This document shows, piece after piece, positions 5,677 through 12,136 of a stretch of 13,069 nucleotides of DNA. How positions within the stretch are numbered: position 1 is the stretch's first letter; every line of letters begins with the position of its first letter. The position numbers and the translations under genes were made by a program. Under the pieces are notes generated by a model. The model searched no databases. It had not been told where the DNA came from and worked only from the letters and a program-made list of their open reading frames with translations. The stretch comes from Actinomycetes bacterium (GTDB taxonomy: Bacteria; Actinomycetota; Thermoleophilia; Solirubrobacterales; Solirubrobacteraceae), in NCBI GenBank assembly GCA_023404805.1, contig JAEYAL010000245.1:1-13069 (forward strand). Direction: 5' to 3'.

Positions 5677-6747
5677 CTAGCTTGGGATGCGGCGCAGGTC
5701 GAGATCGGCGGGGACGCGCTTGGCGAACGCCGCGATCAGCGCGACCGTGGCCTCGAGGTCGCGGAGGTCGACGAGCTCGACCGGCGAGTGCATGTAGCGC
5801 AGCGGGATCGAGACGACGCCCGTCGCAATACCGGCGCGGGCGATGTGGATGGCGTCCGCGTCGGTCGATGTGCCGCGGCCGCTCACCTCGATCGTGTAGT
5901 CGATGCCTTCGGCTTCGGCGGTGTCGACGAGCAGCTCGGCGATCTTCGGGTGGACCGTCGAGCCGCGCTGGATCACGGCGCCGGTGCCGAGGTGGTGCGA
6001 GCCCAGCTCGCGCTCTTCGACGCCTGGGGCGTCGGTCGCGTGGGTCACGTCGACCACGATCGCGATCTGGGGGTCGAGCGCGAACGCCGACGTGCGGGCG
6101 CCCGCGAAGGTGATCTCCTCCTGGGCCGCGCCGACCGCGACGACCTCGGCGGGGGCACCGCCGGCATCGGCCACGCGCCGCGCGGCTTCGAGGGCGACGT
6201 AGGCGCCAAGGCGGTTGTCCATCGCCCGCGAGGCGACGCGCTCGCCGAGCAGCTCGATCGGATCGGAGTCGATGACGGCGACATCACCGACGCGGACATG
6301 CTGCTTGGCCTCGTCGCCATCGGCGGCGCCGATGTCGATGTGCAGCGAGGTGAGCTTCGGGGCCTTCGTCCGCTCGTCCGGCTCCATCAGGTGGATGGCC
6401 TTCTTGCCGACGACGCCGCGGACGACGCCCGACTTCGTCTGCAGCGCGACGCGCTGGCCGACGAGGATCACCGGATCCCAGCCGCCGACGGGCGCGAACC
6501 AGAGGAAGCCCTTGTCGTCGATGTGCGTGACCACGACGCCGATCTCGTCGATGTGGCCGACCACCGCGATGCGCGGGGCGCCGTCAGCCGTCCCCGCGAC
6601 GTGCGCGTGGACGGAGCCGGTGACGTCGACATTGACCGGGTCGGCGAACTCGCCCGCGAGCGAGGCGAACGCCGCTGCAGACCCGCCCTCATAGCCGGAC
6701 GGTCCGACGGCGTCGAGAAGGCTACGAAGACTGGCAGGAACGGTCAT
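5677..6747 (-). CDS. M42 family metallopeptidase (glutamyl aminopeptidase/endoglucanase-like)
   Basis: A 356-aa M42 peptidase, a two-metal aminopeptidase family that forms large tetrahedral TET complexes. The start is typical (LLDAVGPSGYEG, 11-21). Metal-site residues are His65 in GHIDEIG, Asp177 in SRAMDNR, the catalytic Glu210 and neighbouring Glu211 in AAQEEI, Asp233 in VVDVTHA, and His320 in RYMHSPVE. The inserted dimerisation domain covers about residues 70-165. All expected ligands are present, so it should be active on peptides; older databases name this family endoglucanase M from one early assignment. A CAGAAT -10 candidate ends 8 nt before the ATG, so the gene may have its own leaderless start 60 nt after the SDR gene. 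The HAD gene follows 25 nt downstream and probably shares its transcript. Confidence 0.93.
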   Translation of the reverse strand: MTVPASLRSLLDAVGPSGYEGGSAAAFASLAGEFADPVNVDVTGSVHAHVAGTADGAPRIAVVGHIDEIGVVVTHIDDKGFLWFAPVGGWDPVILVGQRVALQTKSGVVRGVVGKKAIHLMEPDERTKAPKLTSLHIDIGAADGDEAKQHVRVGDVAVIDSDPIELLGERVASRAMDNRLGAYVALEAARRVADAGGAPAEVVAVGAAQEEITFAGARTSAFALDPQIAIVVDVTHATDAPGVEERELGSHHLGTGAVIQRGSTVHPKIAELLVDTAEAEGIDYTIEVSGRGTSTDADAIHIARAGIATGVVSIPLRYMHSPVELVDLRDLEATVALIAAFAKRVPADLDLRRIPS

Positions 6748-6755
6748 TGCCAGGC

Positions 6756-6761
6756 ATTCTG
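6756..6761 (-). promoter_or_regulatory. -10 candidate of the M42 peptidase gene
   Basis: CAGAAT on the minus strand ends 8 nt before the ATG. It differs from TANNNT at the first base, so it is weaker than the other boxes, but it occupies the same place. It lies in the 60-nt gap after the SDR gene. Confidence 0.35.
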
Positions 6762-6807
6762 TCAGCGCGCCCCGCGGGCGGCGCAGCGGCTGGACCAGCG
6801 TGGGGCG

Positions 6808-7893
6808 TCAGACGCCGCCGGTGGGCGGCTCGCCGCGACGGACCTGCTTTGAGAGCGACGCCGTCTGCAGGCCCCAGAGGATCCATCCGACCGACGCTCC
6901 TCGAGCGCCGCGCACCGCGCCCGGGGCGGCGTTCCGGGCGGCGCGGAGATCGGCCGCAGTGAGGAGTTCCAGGACCGTCGCGGGGCCACCCGGCGTGAGC
7001 GCGTCCGGGTGCAGGTGCGCGTGGGGCTCGGGGCGGTCGTCGTCGATCAGGTCGTCGTCGTGGGGGTTGGCCGTCTCGTGCATGCGGCTCGGCTTGGCTC
7101 CGCGCGCCTCGGCCTCGGCGGCGTGCTCCTCGGCGATCCGGGCGCGCCGCGCCGCGCGGAGCGCGATCAGGTCGCCGATCGCGCGCGCCGAGATCATCCA
7201 GGCGGCAGCGTCGTCGCGGGAGCGGGTCTTGACGGGCCCGAGGATCAGCGACTCGACCTGGATGCCATGACCGGCCTCTTCGACGGCCATCACCTGCGCG
7301 GCCATCAGCTCGCCTGCTGCCGCGACGGACACGGCGCCAGCACCGGGCACGGGGTAGCGCGCGGCGGCGCCGTTGATCTGCACGTACATCGCGCCCTTGC
7401 GCCCGCGCATCAGCGGCACGAACGCGGCAGCAGCGAGCTGGTGCGCGCGCAGGGCGCCGTCGATCACGCTGTCCCAGGTGTCGATCTCCAGGTCGGCCAA
7501 GGCGTCGGTCTGGACCCATCCGCCGAGCGCGACGACCACGAGGTCCGGGCGGCCGATCAGGCGGCTCAGCTCCTCGGCCACCTCGTGCGCGCCGTCGGGC
7601 ATCTCCGACACGTCGCCGACCAGTGGCACGAGGCGCTCCGTCGGGGCGCCCGCGGCTTCCAGGCGGTCGGCGAGGACGGCAAGCCGCTCCCCGGAGCGCG
7701 ACGGCACGGCGACCCGGGCGCCAGCGATGAGCAGCCCAGCGACGATGCCCTCGCCAACTTCGCCAGTTCCGCCGCAGACGACCGCGACCTTGCCGTCGAG
7801 GCGGGGCGGGTCTTCGTCGACGCTGCCGCTCGCGGTGCGCGCCTTGGCGGCCTGCGCAGCGCGTCGGAGCATGCCGGGGGCGCGTTCGAGCAC
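6808..7893 (-). CDS. SDR-fold (Rossmann) protein lacking the catalytic residues
   Basis: With the GTG start at 7893 the product is 361 aa. Residues 33-260 follow the short-chain dehydrogenase fold: DGKVAVVCGGTGEVGEGI has the nucleotide-binding GGTGEVG at 41-47, VGDVSEM is the adenine-side Asp segment near 94, and LGPVKTRSRD sits after strand 6. The active site is missing. The NNAG motif reads ALGG, the Ser of strand 5 is replaced within INGAAARY, and the YxxxK segment reads VSVAA, so neither Tyr nor Lys is present. Residues about 246-361 form an Ala/Arg-rich, acidic extension (HDDDLIDDD near 278-286) beyond usual SDR length. It may bind a dinucleotide without reducing anything. The GTG is chosen because TAGGCT ends 7 nt upstream; ATG 7872 is the alternative. 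Confidence 0.75.
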   Translation of the reverse strand: MLERAPGMLRRAAQAAKARTASGSVDEDPPRLDGKVAVVCGGTGEVGEGIVAGLLIAGARVAVPSRSGERLAVLADRLEAAGAPTERLVPLVGDVSEMPDGAHEVAEELSRLIGRPDLVVVALGGWVQTDALADLEIDTWDSVIDGALRAHQLAAAAFVPLMRGRKGAMYVQINGAAARYPVPGAGAVSVAAAGELMAAQVMAVEEAGHGIQVESLILGPVKTRSRDDAAAWMISARAIGDLIALRAARRARIAEEHAAEAEARGAKPSRMHETANPHDDDLIDDDRPEPHAHLHPDALTPGGPATVLELLTAADLRAARNAAPGAVRGARGASVGWILWGLQTASLSKQVRRGEPPTGGV

Positions 7894-7900
7894 GAGCGGG

Positions 7901-7906
7901 AGCCTA
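7901..7906 (-). promoter_or_regulatory. -10 box of the SDR-fold gene, leaderless type
   Basis: TAGGCT on the minus strand, 7 nt (CCCGCTC) before GTG 7893. It is identical to the hexamer before the DsbA-fold gene. This is the main reason for preferring the GTG over ATG 7872, which has no ribosome site. Confidence 0.45.
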
Positions 7907-8014
7907 GACCCTGGTGCACTGCGCGCGACGGCTGCCTCAGCGGGGACAACCTGCCGGCGCGCACCACCGAACGTCTCCTCGGCGCTGCGTCCCGACAGCC
8001 CGCGAGAAGAACGC

Positions 8015-8058
8015 GAGGCGGGCAAGTGATGGCCTGCTCACCATCACTTACCCGCCTC
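8015..8058. repeat. 18-bp near-perfect inverted repeat (large hairpin)
   Basis: GAGGCGGG-C-AAGTGATGG (8015-8032) faces CCATCACTT-A-CCCGCCTC (8041-8058) around an 8-nt loop; only one C/A pair is mismatched. It is the longest hairpin in the window. On the minus strand it lies about 225 nt beyond the crotonase stop and 120 nt before the SDR start. There is no T-run. Its CATCAC core recurs twice more within 25 nt (8062-8067 and, inverted, 8074-8079). Confidence 0.65.
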
Positions 8059-8282
8059 ACACATCACGCACCAGTGATGCACCGTTCGGAGGTGGAGCGA
8101 CCCCGAACCGCGCCTGTTCGGCAGACGATTCGGGGCTCTCAGTCGCTCGCCATGCATATTGCCCGCAGGCCGGTGGGCGACCCTTGTCCCGTTGGCCAGA
8201 ATGGATGCCGGGAAGTTGTCCAACGGGCCACGGCACCGGTTTCGGCCCTGTTAACTGCCTGCGTATCGCCGCTTTTCGCGCG

Positions 8283-9071
8283 CTAAGCCTGCGCCGTAGC
8301 GGCGGCGACCGCGTCGAGAATCTCGCGTTGAAGGCGCTCTTCCGTGGCCAAGCGGTCGGCGTCTGTGGATTCCCACACCTGGTCGAAGAGCGCTTTCGCG
8401 CGCGTGATCGCCAGCGGCGACTTCTCGGCGATCTCTGTCGCGAGCGCGAGCGCTTCGGCAGCTGGGTCGTCAGCGGTGCGGGTCACCAGGCCGATCGCGG
8501 CGGCATCGGCGCCTGAGATGTTGCGGCCGGTGAACGTGAGCTCTTTGGCGTGGTCGATGCCGATGAGCTTGGGGAGCGCCGTCGTGAGGGCCATGTCGGG
8601 GATCAGGCCCCAGCGGATCTCGGCGATCGAGAGCTTCGCGTCGGGCGTGGCGATGCGCAGGTCGGCACCGAGCGCGATCTGCAGGCCGCCGCCGAGGACG
8701 TTGCCGTGCAGTGCCGCGATCACGGGCACCGGCACGCGCTTCCAGGCATAGCCGACGCGCTGCACGAGGTTGGCGATCTCGCCTTCGGCGTCGCCCTTCT
8801 CGAGCAGCGACGCGGTGGCCGTGGCGAAGTCGGCGCCGCCGCCGAGGATCGACGCGACGTCAAGACCCGAGCAGAAGCTCTTGCCCTCACCGCGCAGGAC
8901 CACCGCGCTGATCTCGCCGCGTTCGGCGAGGTCGCGGATCTCGATCGTGGCGGCGTCGATCGCGTCGAACATCGCCCGGTCGAGCGCGTTGTGCTTCTCG
9001 GGACGGGTCAGGACGACGACCGCCACCCGGCCGTCGGCTTCGCGGTCGATTCGCAGACGCTGCTCGCTCAT
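8283..9071 (-). CDS. Enoyl-CoA hydratase/isomerase (crotonase) family protein
   Basis: A 262-aa crotonase of normal length. Signatures are LTRPEKHNALD (21-31), the first oxyanion-hole segment KSFCSGLDV (64-72), and the second, HGNVLGGGLQIALGADLRI (122-140), followed by AEIRWGLIPDM (150-160). The two general acid/base positions of enoyl-CoA hydratase correspond to Gln131 (usually Glu) and Glu151 (retained), while Asp159 matches the Asp that dienoyl-CoA isomerases use. This set argues for isomerase or another acyl-CoA reaction rather than simple hydration. The frame is open far upstream, but ATG 9071 fits the family start and has TACGCT exactly 7 nt before it. It diverges from the DUF429 gene. 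No other beta-oxidation gene is nearby. Confidence 0.9.
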   Translation of the reverse strand: MSEQRLRIDREADGRVAVVVLTRPEKHNALDRAMFDAIDAATIEIRDLAERGEISAVVLRGEGKSFCSGLDVASILGGGADFATATASLLEKGDAEGEIANLVQRVGYAWKRVPVPVIAALHGNVLGGGLQIALGADLRIATPDAKLSIAEIRWGLIPDMALTTALPKLIGIDHAKELTFTGRNISGADAAAIGLVTRTADDPAAEALALATEIAEKSPLAITRAKALFDQVWESTDADRLATEERLQREILDAVAAATAQA

Positions 9072-9078
9072 GGACCAC

Positions 9079-9084
9079 AGCGTA
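9079..9084 (-). promoter_or_regulatory. -10 box of the crotonase gene, leaderless type
   Basis: TACGCT on the minus strand with a 7-nt spacer (GTGGTCC) to ATG 9071. It fixes the start and rules out the long upstream extension of the reading frame. Confidence 0.55.
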
Positions 9085-9110
9085 CGGGGCGGTCGGACCT
9101 GCTTGGCCGC

Positions 9111-9148
9111 CTGCGCAGAATTGGTGCAATCTGCGCAGTTTCTGCGCA
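9111..9148. promoter_or_regulatory. Cluster of three CTGCGCA(G) palindromes in a divergent promoter region
   Basis: CTGCGCAG at 9111-9118 and 9131-9138 and CTGCGCA at 9142-9148 start 20 and 11 bp apart, about two and one helical turns. Between the first two lies ATTG-GTG-CAAT (9120-9130), another small inverted repeat. The cluster sits between the crotonase and DUF429 genes and overlaps where the -35 region of the DUF429 promoter should be. This is the look of a multi-site operator; the binding protein is unknown. Confidence 0.5.
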
Positions 9149-9158
9149 TTTGGCTCGC

Positions 9159-9164
9159 CACACT
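9159..9164 (+). promoter_or_regulatory. -10 candidate of the DUF429 gene
   Basis: CACACT, 7 nt before ATG 9172. It deviates from TANNNT at the first base but holds the same position as the other boxes, and no ribosome site is present. Confidence 0.35.
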
Positions 9165-9171
9165 GCGGCCT

Positions 9172-10278
9172 ATGCAGTCACTCGGCATCGACCTGTCCAC
9201 CGACCCGAAGAAGGTCTGGCTCTGCGAGATCGACTGGGGCGAGCCTGTCCCGCGAGTCGTCGCGCTCGACCAGGCCACCGCGCTGCGCGACCCGCGCGCC
9301 AGCGGTGTTCCCGAGGCCGAGCGGCCGTGGGCCCGTGACGAAGCCGGGCTCGTCGCGGTGCTGGTCGAACGGCTCGCGGCGTTTGCCCCTGGGCCCGGCC
9401 GGGTCGCGGGGCTCGACGCGCCCTTCGGCTGGCCGGTGGCCTTCGTCGACGCGGTGAGCAACTGGGAAGCCGGCGACCTCGCCGGCTTCCGCAAGCGCCC
9501 CGACCTGCGCCTGCGCGCCACCGACCGGTTCGTGCAGGCCGCCAGCGGTGTCACGCCGCTCAGCGTCAGCGTCGACCGGATCGGCTCGACGGCCATGCTG
9601 TGCGCCGAGGTGCTGTCGCGGTACGCCCGGCGGCTCGACGCACCGCGGCTCGACCGCGCCCGAGCGCTCTCCGGCGTCGCCGAGGTCTATCCCGCCGCGG
9701 CACTGCGGCAGTGGACCGGGCAGGACGGCGTGCCTCTGCGTTCGGCCGGCTACAAGACCGGCGACGCGGTTCGCGAGGTGCTGGTGCGCGAGCTCACCGG
9801 GCTCGTGCACCCCATCGCGGAGCCGGTGCAGCTGCCGGGCTACGGGGCCGCCGGGGTGCTCATCGCTCCGGCGTTCCGCGAGGCGCTGCTCGAGAGCGAC
9901 GACGCCCTCGACGCCTTCCTCTGCGCACTGGTCGCGCGGTCGGTCGCCCTCGGCCGCTGCCACACGGTCGACCGGCCTGCACAGCCGGGAGAGCTTGCGC
10001 CGCGGGCCAGCCGCGACGCTTCGCCGCAGGACCAGGCCGGCCGCGCTGAACGTGCCCGGCTGCTGCAGGCCGAAGCGGCAGAGAGCGCCGACGCCGAAGG
10101 CTGGATCCATGTGCCGCTCGCGGGGCCGATGCGCGAGGGCCTCGGCCTCGAAGCGGTCTCGCCGCCGTCGGCGCTCTCGGTCGCCACGACGTCGGAGCCG
10201 CCCCTGCCCTCCGACGTCGCTGAGCCCGGTGGAGAACCGGGCTCAGCAGGGTCAGGCGGGATGTCGCTGGTCGCGTGA
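9172..10278 (+). CDS. DUF429 family protein (predicted RNase H-fold nuclease)
   Basis: A 368-aa DUF429 protein, a family predicted to have an RNase H-like nuclease fold but without an assigned substrate. Family landmarks are GIDLSTDPKK (5-14, Asp7), GLDAPFGWPVAF (80-91, Asp82), TDRFV (117-121), PLSVSVDRIG (129-138), EVYPAAALRQW (171-181), YKTGDA (194-199) and ESDDALDAFLCALVAR (241-256). The acidic residues Asp7, Asp82, Glu171 and Asp243-247 are candidates for the metal site. EGWIHVP at 309-315 is the usual C-terminal block, but about 45 residues of linker precede it and a Pro/Ser/Gly-rich tail (about 320-368) follows, making it longer than the core family. The frame is open upstream; ATG 9172 is where homology begins. 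It is divergent from the crotonase gene and convergent with the permease. Confidence 0.85.
   Translation: MQSLGIDLSTDPKKVWLCEIDWGEPVPRVVALDQATALRDPRASGVPEAERPWARDEAGLVAVLVERLAAFAPGPGRVAGLDAPFGWPVAFVDAVSNWEAGDLAGFRKRPDLRLRATDRFVQAASGVTPLSVSVDRIGSTAMLCAEVLSRYARRLDAPRLDRARALSGVAEVYPAAALRQWTGQDGVPLRSAGYKTGDAVREVLVRELTGLVHPIAEPVQLPGYGAAGVLIAPAFREALLESDDALDAFLCALVARSVALGRCHTVDRPAQPGELAPRASRDASPQDQAGRAERARLLQAEAAESADAEGWIHVPLAGPMREGLGLEAVSPPSALSVATTSEPPLPSDVAEPGGEPGSAGSGGMSLVA
10219..10247. terminator. Perfect 12-bp hairpin inside the DUF429 3' end, facing the permease
   Basis: GCTGAGCCCGGT (10219-10230) and ACCGGGCTCAGC (10236-10247) pair perfectly around a GGAGA loop, inside the last 20 codons of the DUF429 gene. 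It lies 70 nt beyond the convergent permease stop, so it could end the permease transcript. It is also likely that DNA once outside the DUF429 gene was captured by readthrough into a longer C-terminus. Confidence 0.45.
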
Positions 10279-10316
10279 GCGCCGCATGGGCGCCGGCCCG
10301 GGCGGCTGCGCCGAGG

Positions 10317-11780
10317 TCAGACGACCTCGGCGGCGAGCGGCGGCGCGACGGCCGGCTCGTCGACGCCGCCGGCGACGTCTTCGATCCGGCCCTGGCTGCG
10401 CAGCCAGGCGAAGGTCGCGGCGCCGACGACGGCGATCACGGCCATCGAGACGATGCAGCCCCACTCGACGTACCAGGCCAGTCCGAGATCGCGGGGCCAG
10501 GCGATGTTGACCGCCTCGAAGGTCAGCCAGGCGACCGCGAGGGCGTTGACCAGCGTGCCGTAGCGGCCGAGGTCGATCCCGACCGGCTCGCCGTCGGGCG
10601 ACACCTCGAAGCCCGACTTCAGGCGGTGGATCAGCAGAGCCGCGAGCGGCAGCAGGAACGAGATGTAGAAGCCGACCGTCGCGAGGCCGATGAGCGTGTC
10701 GTAGAACTTCAGCAGCACGGCCACCACGAGGAGGACGGCGGAGATCGCCGACGTGGCGACGATCGCGTTGATCGGCAGGTGCTCGGCGCCCGACAGGCGC
10801 TTGAGCGGCGCCGAGAACGGCAGCACGCCGTCGCGGGAGAGCGCGAAGACGACCCGCGACACGGCCGCTTGCACCGCGACGAGCCCGGCTGCGAAGCCGG
10901 TGCAGACGACCAGGAAGGCCGGCGTCACGATCCAGCCGCCGAAGGCGTGCTCGAGCGTGTCGCGGATCGGGTCGATCCCGATGTTGCTGAGGTCCGGGAT
11001 CGCGAGGACGAGCGCCAGGCCGGCGTACATCACGATCGAGGCCACGAGGATCAGCGAGAAGACCAGCGCCTTGGGCACATTGACCCGCGGGTTCTCGACC
11101 TCTTCGGCCACGTCGCTCGCCGACTCAAAGCCGATGAACGCCCAGCCGACGAGGGCGACCGCGACGAGGAAGCCGCTGAGGCCGGTGCCGCCGTCGCCGA
11201 AGCCCGCGGTGAGGTCGCTGAGGCTGTTTTCGCGGTGGAAGAGCAGCAGGAGCGTGCCGATCACGACGCTGCCGACGAGCTCGCAGGCGATCGAGACCGC
11301 CACGAAGATCGCGAGCGGCTTGCGGCCGACCACGTTCGCGGCCGTGGCGATCGCCAGGAAGCCGAGCGCGAGCACCAGGCGCGTGCCGTTGCCGGGCTCG
11401 TCGATGCCGAAGGCCGTCGCGGCGAACGGGGTCGCGGCGTAGGCCGTCGCGATCGCGAGGGCGATCAGCGTCCAGATGTAGGCCCAGCCGGAGATCCAGC
11501 CGTAGGTGGCTCCGCGGAGGATGCGGCCCCACTGGTAGAGGCCGCCTGCCATCGGCCAGCGGCCCGAGAGCTCAGCAAATCCAAGGGCGACCAGCAGCTG
11601 GCCGGCCAGCACGATGGGGAACGCGAACCACATCGTCGCGCCGGCGGCGCCGAGCGCGAGACCGAAGATGCCGTACAGGGCGATGATCGGCGAGATGAAG
11701 GCAAACGCCAGCGAGAACGTGTTGCGGAGGGTGAACTCTCGCAGCAGCGTCTCGCTGCCGTCAGTGGCAGTGGAGGACAT
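10317..11780 (-). CDS. APC-family permease next to the guanidine/urea carboxylase-type locus
   Basis: A 487-aa amino acid-polyamine-organocation transporter with about 12 hydrophobic segments. The N-terminal core has FSLAFAFISPIIALYGIFG (22-40), the family segment AELSGRWPMAGGLYQWG (69-85), and later GFESASDVAEEVENPRVNVPKAL (217-239), the classic APC loop after TM6. Permeases of this kind stand beside urea/guanidine carboxylase operons and are called urea carboxylase-related amino acid permease in annotation systems. It is divergent from the riboswitch-controlled UAAP1 gene, so import of guanidine or a guanidino compound is a reasonable inference, not shown by sequence. The frame is open for 91 more codons upstream, but that part is low-complexity; ATG 11780 has AGGAG 11 nt before it and starts the hydrophilic N-terminus. 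Confidence 0.9.
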   Translation of the reverse strand: MSSTATDGSETLLREFTLRNTFSLAFAFISPIIALYGIFGLALGAAGATMWFAFPIVLAGQLLVALGFAELSGRWPMAGGLYQWGRILRGATYGWISGWAYIWTLIALAIATAYAATPFAATAFGIDEPGNGTRLVLALGFLAIATAANVVGRKPLAIFVAVSIACELVGSVVIGTLLLLFHRENSLSDLTAGFGDGGTGLSGFLVAVALVGWAFIGFESASDVAEEVENPRVNVPKALVFSLILVASIVMYAGLALVLAIPDLSNIGIDPIRDTLEHAFGGWIVTPAFLVVCTGFAAGLVAVQAAVSRVVFALSRDGVLPFSAPLKRLSGAEHLPINAIVATSAISAVLLVVAVLLKFYDTLIGLATVGFYISFLLPLAALLIHRLKSGFEVSPDGEPVGIDLGRYGTLVNALAVAWLTFEAVNIAWPRDLGLAWYVEWGCIVSMAVIAVVGAATFAWLRSQGRIEDVAGGVDEPAVAPPLAAEVV

Positions 11781-11791
11781 GTTCAGGACGA

Positions 11792-11796
11792 CTCCT
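11792..11796 (-). promoter_or_regulatory. Ribosome binding site of the permease
   Basis: AGGAG on the minus strand, 11 nt before ATG 11780. The spacing is at the long end of normal. It implies a real 5' leader, unlike the leaderless genes in the rest of the window. Confidence 0.55.
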
Positions 11797-11851
11797 GGGT
11801 GGGGCTGACCTGGCCGATGGTGCGCCCGCAGCGTGCCGACGTGGTTGGCCA

Positions 11852-11897
11852 GCCGGACAAAGTTGGAGGGCGCGGGCTGTCCCTCCGTTCGCCCGGC
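11852..11897 (-). other. Foldable element in the permease leader
   Basis: On the minus strand, an outer GCCGG/CCGGC pair (11893-11897/11852-11856) encloses an inner GGAGGG/CCCTCC stem (11881-11886/11865-11870), about 70-115 nt upstream of the permease start. An alternative pairing GGACA/TGTCC (11879-11883/11855-11859) overlaps both. Competing stems in a leader hint at regulation. I could not match it to guanidine-II, guanidine-III or any other riboswitch class I know. Confidence 0.25.
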
Positions 11898-12052
11898 GAC
11901 GTGGCCTCTCACAGGGGCGGGCACGCGGGCGCCGCGCATCGCGTACGCATGAAGGGCCGCGTGGGCGCCGGCCGACGTCGGGCGCCGCGACGAGGCTGCC
12001 GCGCGGAGCCCGGTGGGCGCTGCGGGCCGCCGGCGCGTTGCCTGGCCGGCCA

Positions 12053-12070
12053 TTTGGACAGCCGTCCAAA
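12053..12070. promoter_or_regulatory. Palindromic operator candidate (TetR-like)
   Basis: TTTGGAC-AGCC-GTCCAAA is a perfect 7-bp inverted repeat with a 4-bp centre, A/T-rich at its ends in very GC-rich DNA. The form is typical of operators bound by dimeric TetR-family repressors. It is about 55 bp upstream of the riboswitch -10 box and 273 bp upstream of the permease ATG, so it could serve either unit. No regulator gene is present in the window. Confidence 0.55.
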
Positions 12071-12124
12071 CACCCCGCCCCGATGTTGGGTCGCCGGGCC
12101 AACCCCGCTCTCCCGGCGCAGGAA

Positions 12125-12130
12125 TAGCGT
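12125..12130 (+). promoter_or_regulatory. -10 box for the riboswitch transcript
   Basis: TAGCGT, predicting a start near A12137, directly before the first conserved bases of the riboswitch (CTAGGG at 12141). The position agrees with where guanidine-I leaders usually begin. No -35 hexamer is evident. Confidence 0.5.
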
Positions 12131-12136
12131 CCGAGC

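Larger units (their letters stand above)
7894..8282. other. 389-nt gene-free but highly structured gap
   Basis: No convincing protein is encoded between the crotonase stop and the SDR start. The stretch is A/T-richer in places than its surroundings and full of inverted repeats: a 44-nt near-perfect hairpin (8015-8058), CATCAC/GTGATG (8062-8067/8074-8079), GAGCGA-CCCCGAA (8095-8107) with TTCGGGG (8129-8135) and TCGCTC (8143-8148), and CCCGTTGG/CCAACGGG (8188-8195/8220-8227). The SDR -10 box is at its left edge. A structured RNA, a crotonase 3' region or a decayed element are possible. None of the conserved cores I know for RNase P RNA, tmRNA, 6S or SRP RNA is apparent. Confidence 0.45.

Noticed and set aside
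5788..6852. 354-codon plus-strand frame over the M42 gene
   Set aside because: Asp/Arg/Val-rich shadow; the minus strand shows all M42 metal ligands.
7907..8282. RNase P RNA, tmRNA, 6S RNA or SRP RNA in the structured gap
   Set aside because: None of the conserved core segments of these RNAs is visible on either strand, and no CCA-type end is present.
7009..8286. 425-codon plus-strand frame covering the SDR gene and the structured gap
   Set aside because: No motif, no promoter or ribosome site, and it crosses strong hairpins; most of it is antisense to the Rossmann-fold gene.
9072..9596. N-terminal extension of the crotonase frame across the DUF429 gene
   Set aside because: Family homology begins at the ATG at 9071, where a -10 box sits 7 nt upstream; the extension overlaps a real gene on the other strand.
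11781..12053. 91-codon N-terminal extension of the permease
   Set aside because: Low-complexity Arg/Ala/Pro-rich sequence without membrane character; ATG 11780 has a ribosome site and starts a typical APC N-terminus.
11781..12060. Guanidine-II (mini-ykkC) or guanidine-III element in the permease leader
   Set aside because: I looked for paired hairpins with ACGR loops and for the guanidine-III pseudoknot segments on the minus strand and found neither, only generic competing stems.
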